From Candidatus Gastranaerophilales bacterium (GTDB taxonomy: Bacteria; Cyanobacteriota; Vampirovibrionia; Gastranaerophilales; Gastranaerophilaceae): a stretch of DNA of 5,758 bases. Position 1 is the first letter of the stretch. The number at the start of each line of letters is the position of its first letter. The notes under the pieces were generated by a model. It made no database searches. It saw nothing but the letters and a program-made list of their open reading frames with translations, and was not told the origin of the DNA. The DNA lies in NCBI GenBank assembly GCA_900772035.1, contig CAAGQE010000326.1, positions 1 through 5,758 of the forward strand, in the 5' to 3' direction. The position numbers were made by a program, and so were the translations under genes. Positions 5,661 to 5,758 of this stretch are shown one piece after another.

Positions 5661-5758
5661 TCTTCTGCCTTTCGGGGTTTTCTGATGTAAAAATCGTTGA
5701 ACGTATTTATAAGTTTGATTTCTTCGGGAGTTTTTTCTTCTTTGTTAATTATGGCTTC
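5657..5758 (-). CDS. C-terminal end of an unidentified gene, cut by the window edge
   Basis: The - strand frame from the right edge to the TGA at 5659-5657 encodes 33 residues with a coding-like, charged helical composition (EAIINKEEKTPEEIKLINTF, ending IRKPRKAED). Its stop overlaps the TTG start of the TPR gene as TTGA, the usual arrangement of coupled genes, and the TPR ribosome binding site lies within its last codons. This makes it the upstream member of the operon. Too little is visible to name it. The tail does not look like the end of a histidine kinase catalytic domain, but a kinase with an extra C-terminal segment cannot be excluded. Confidence 0.7.
   Translation of the reverse strand, partial: EAIINKEEKTPEEIKLINTFNDFYIRKPRKAED
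5668..5672 (-). promoter_or_regulatory. Ribosome binding site supporting the TTG start of the TPR gene
   Basis: AAAGG on the - strand is seven bases upstream of TTG at 5660-5658. No in-frame ATG or GTG lies closer. The GTT/CAA-rich codons further upstream run back to an in-frame stop at 5747-5745 without giving a plausible signal peptide. Confidence 0.65.

Overview
The window looks like a piece of an AT-rich bacterial chromosome. It has dense gene packing, standard code and clear Shine-Dalgarno sites. One product carries a classical Sec signal peptide. The divergent membrane pyrophosphatase, the NarL-type response regulator, the pentapeptide-repeat protein and the palindromic intergenic repeats together recall the non-photosynthetic, gut-associated sister group of Cyanobacteria (Gastranaerophilales/Vampirovibrionia). 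That placement is only an inference of moderate-to-low confidence. Other anaerobic Gram-negative lineages, such as Elusimicrobia, remain possible, and no rRNA or other firm marker is present.

Layout. The left 2.3 kb (+ strand) is nearly all of a membrane-bound ion-pumping pyrophosphatase (hppA), whose 5' end lies outside the window. It ends at a textbook intrinsic terminator. A gene-free stretch of about 530 bp follows (2327-2859). It lies between convergent genes, is bounded by a terminator on each side, and is filled with short palindromic repeats of at least two families. Everything to the right is on the - strand. Reading from right to left these are the last 33 codons of an unidentified gene, an exported TPR protein, a NarL/FixJ response regulator and a small, very acidic pentapeptide-repeat protein.

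How the genes relate. The unidentified gene, the TPR gene and the regulator gene overlap end to start (stop/start overlaps of 3 and 14 nt), so they are almost certainly one translationally coupled operon. No histidine kinase is visible, so the regulator's partner is either further upstream or elsewhere. The pentapeptide-repeat gene follows after 67 bp and appears to have its own promoter, but no terminator separates it from the regulator, so readthrough is possible. The pyrophosphatase is an independent unit: it would couple hydrolysis of biosynthetic pyrophosphate to proton (or Na+) export across the cytoplasmic membrane.

Nothing here amounts to a proven new system. The points most worth a second look are a compensatory base-pair change between two copies of the intergenic hairpin repeat, the coupling of an exported TPR protein to a DNA-binding response regulator with no visible kinase, and the strict Phe/Leu alternation and extreme acidity of the pentapeptide protein.
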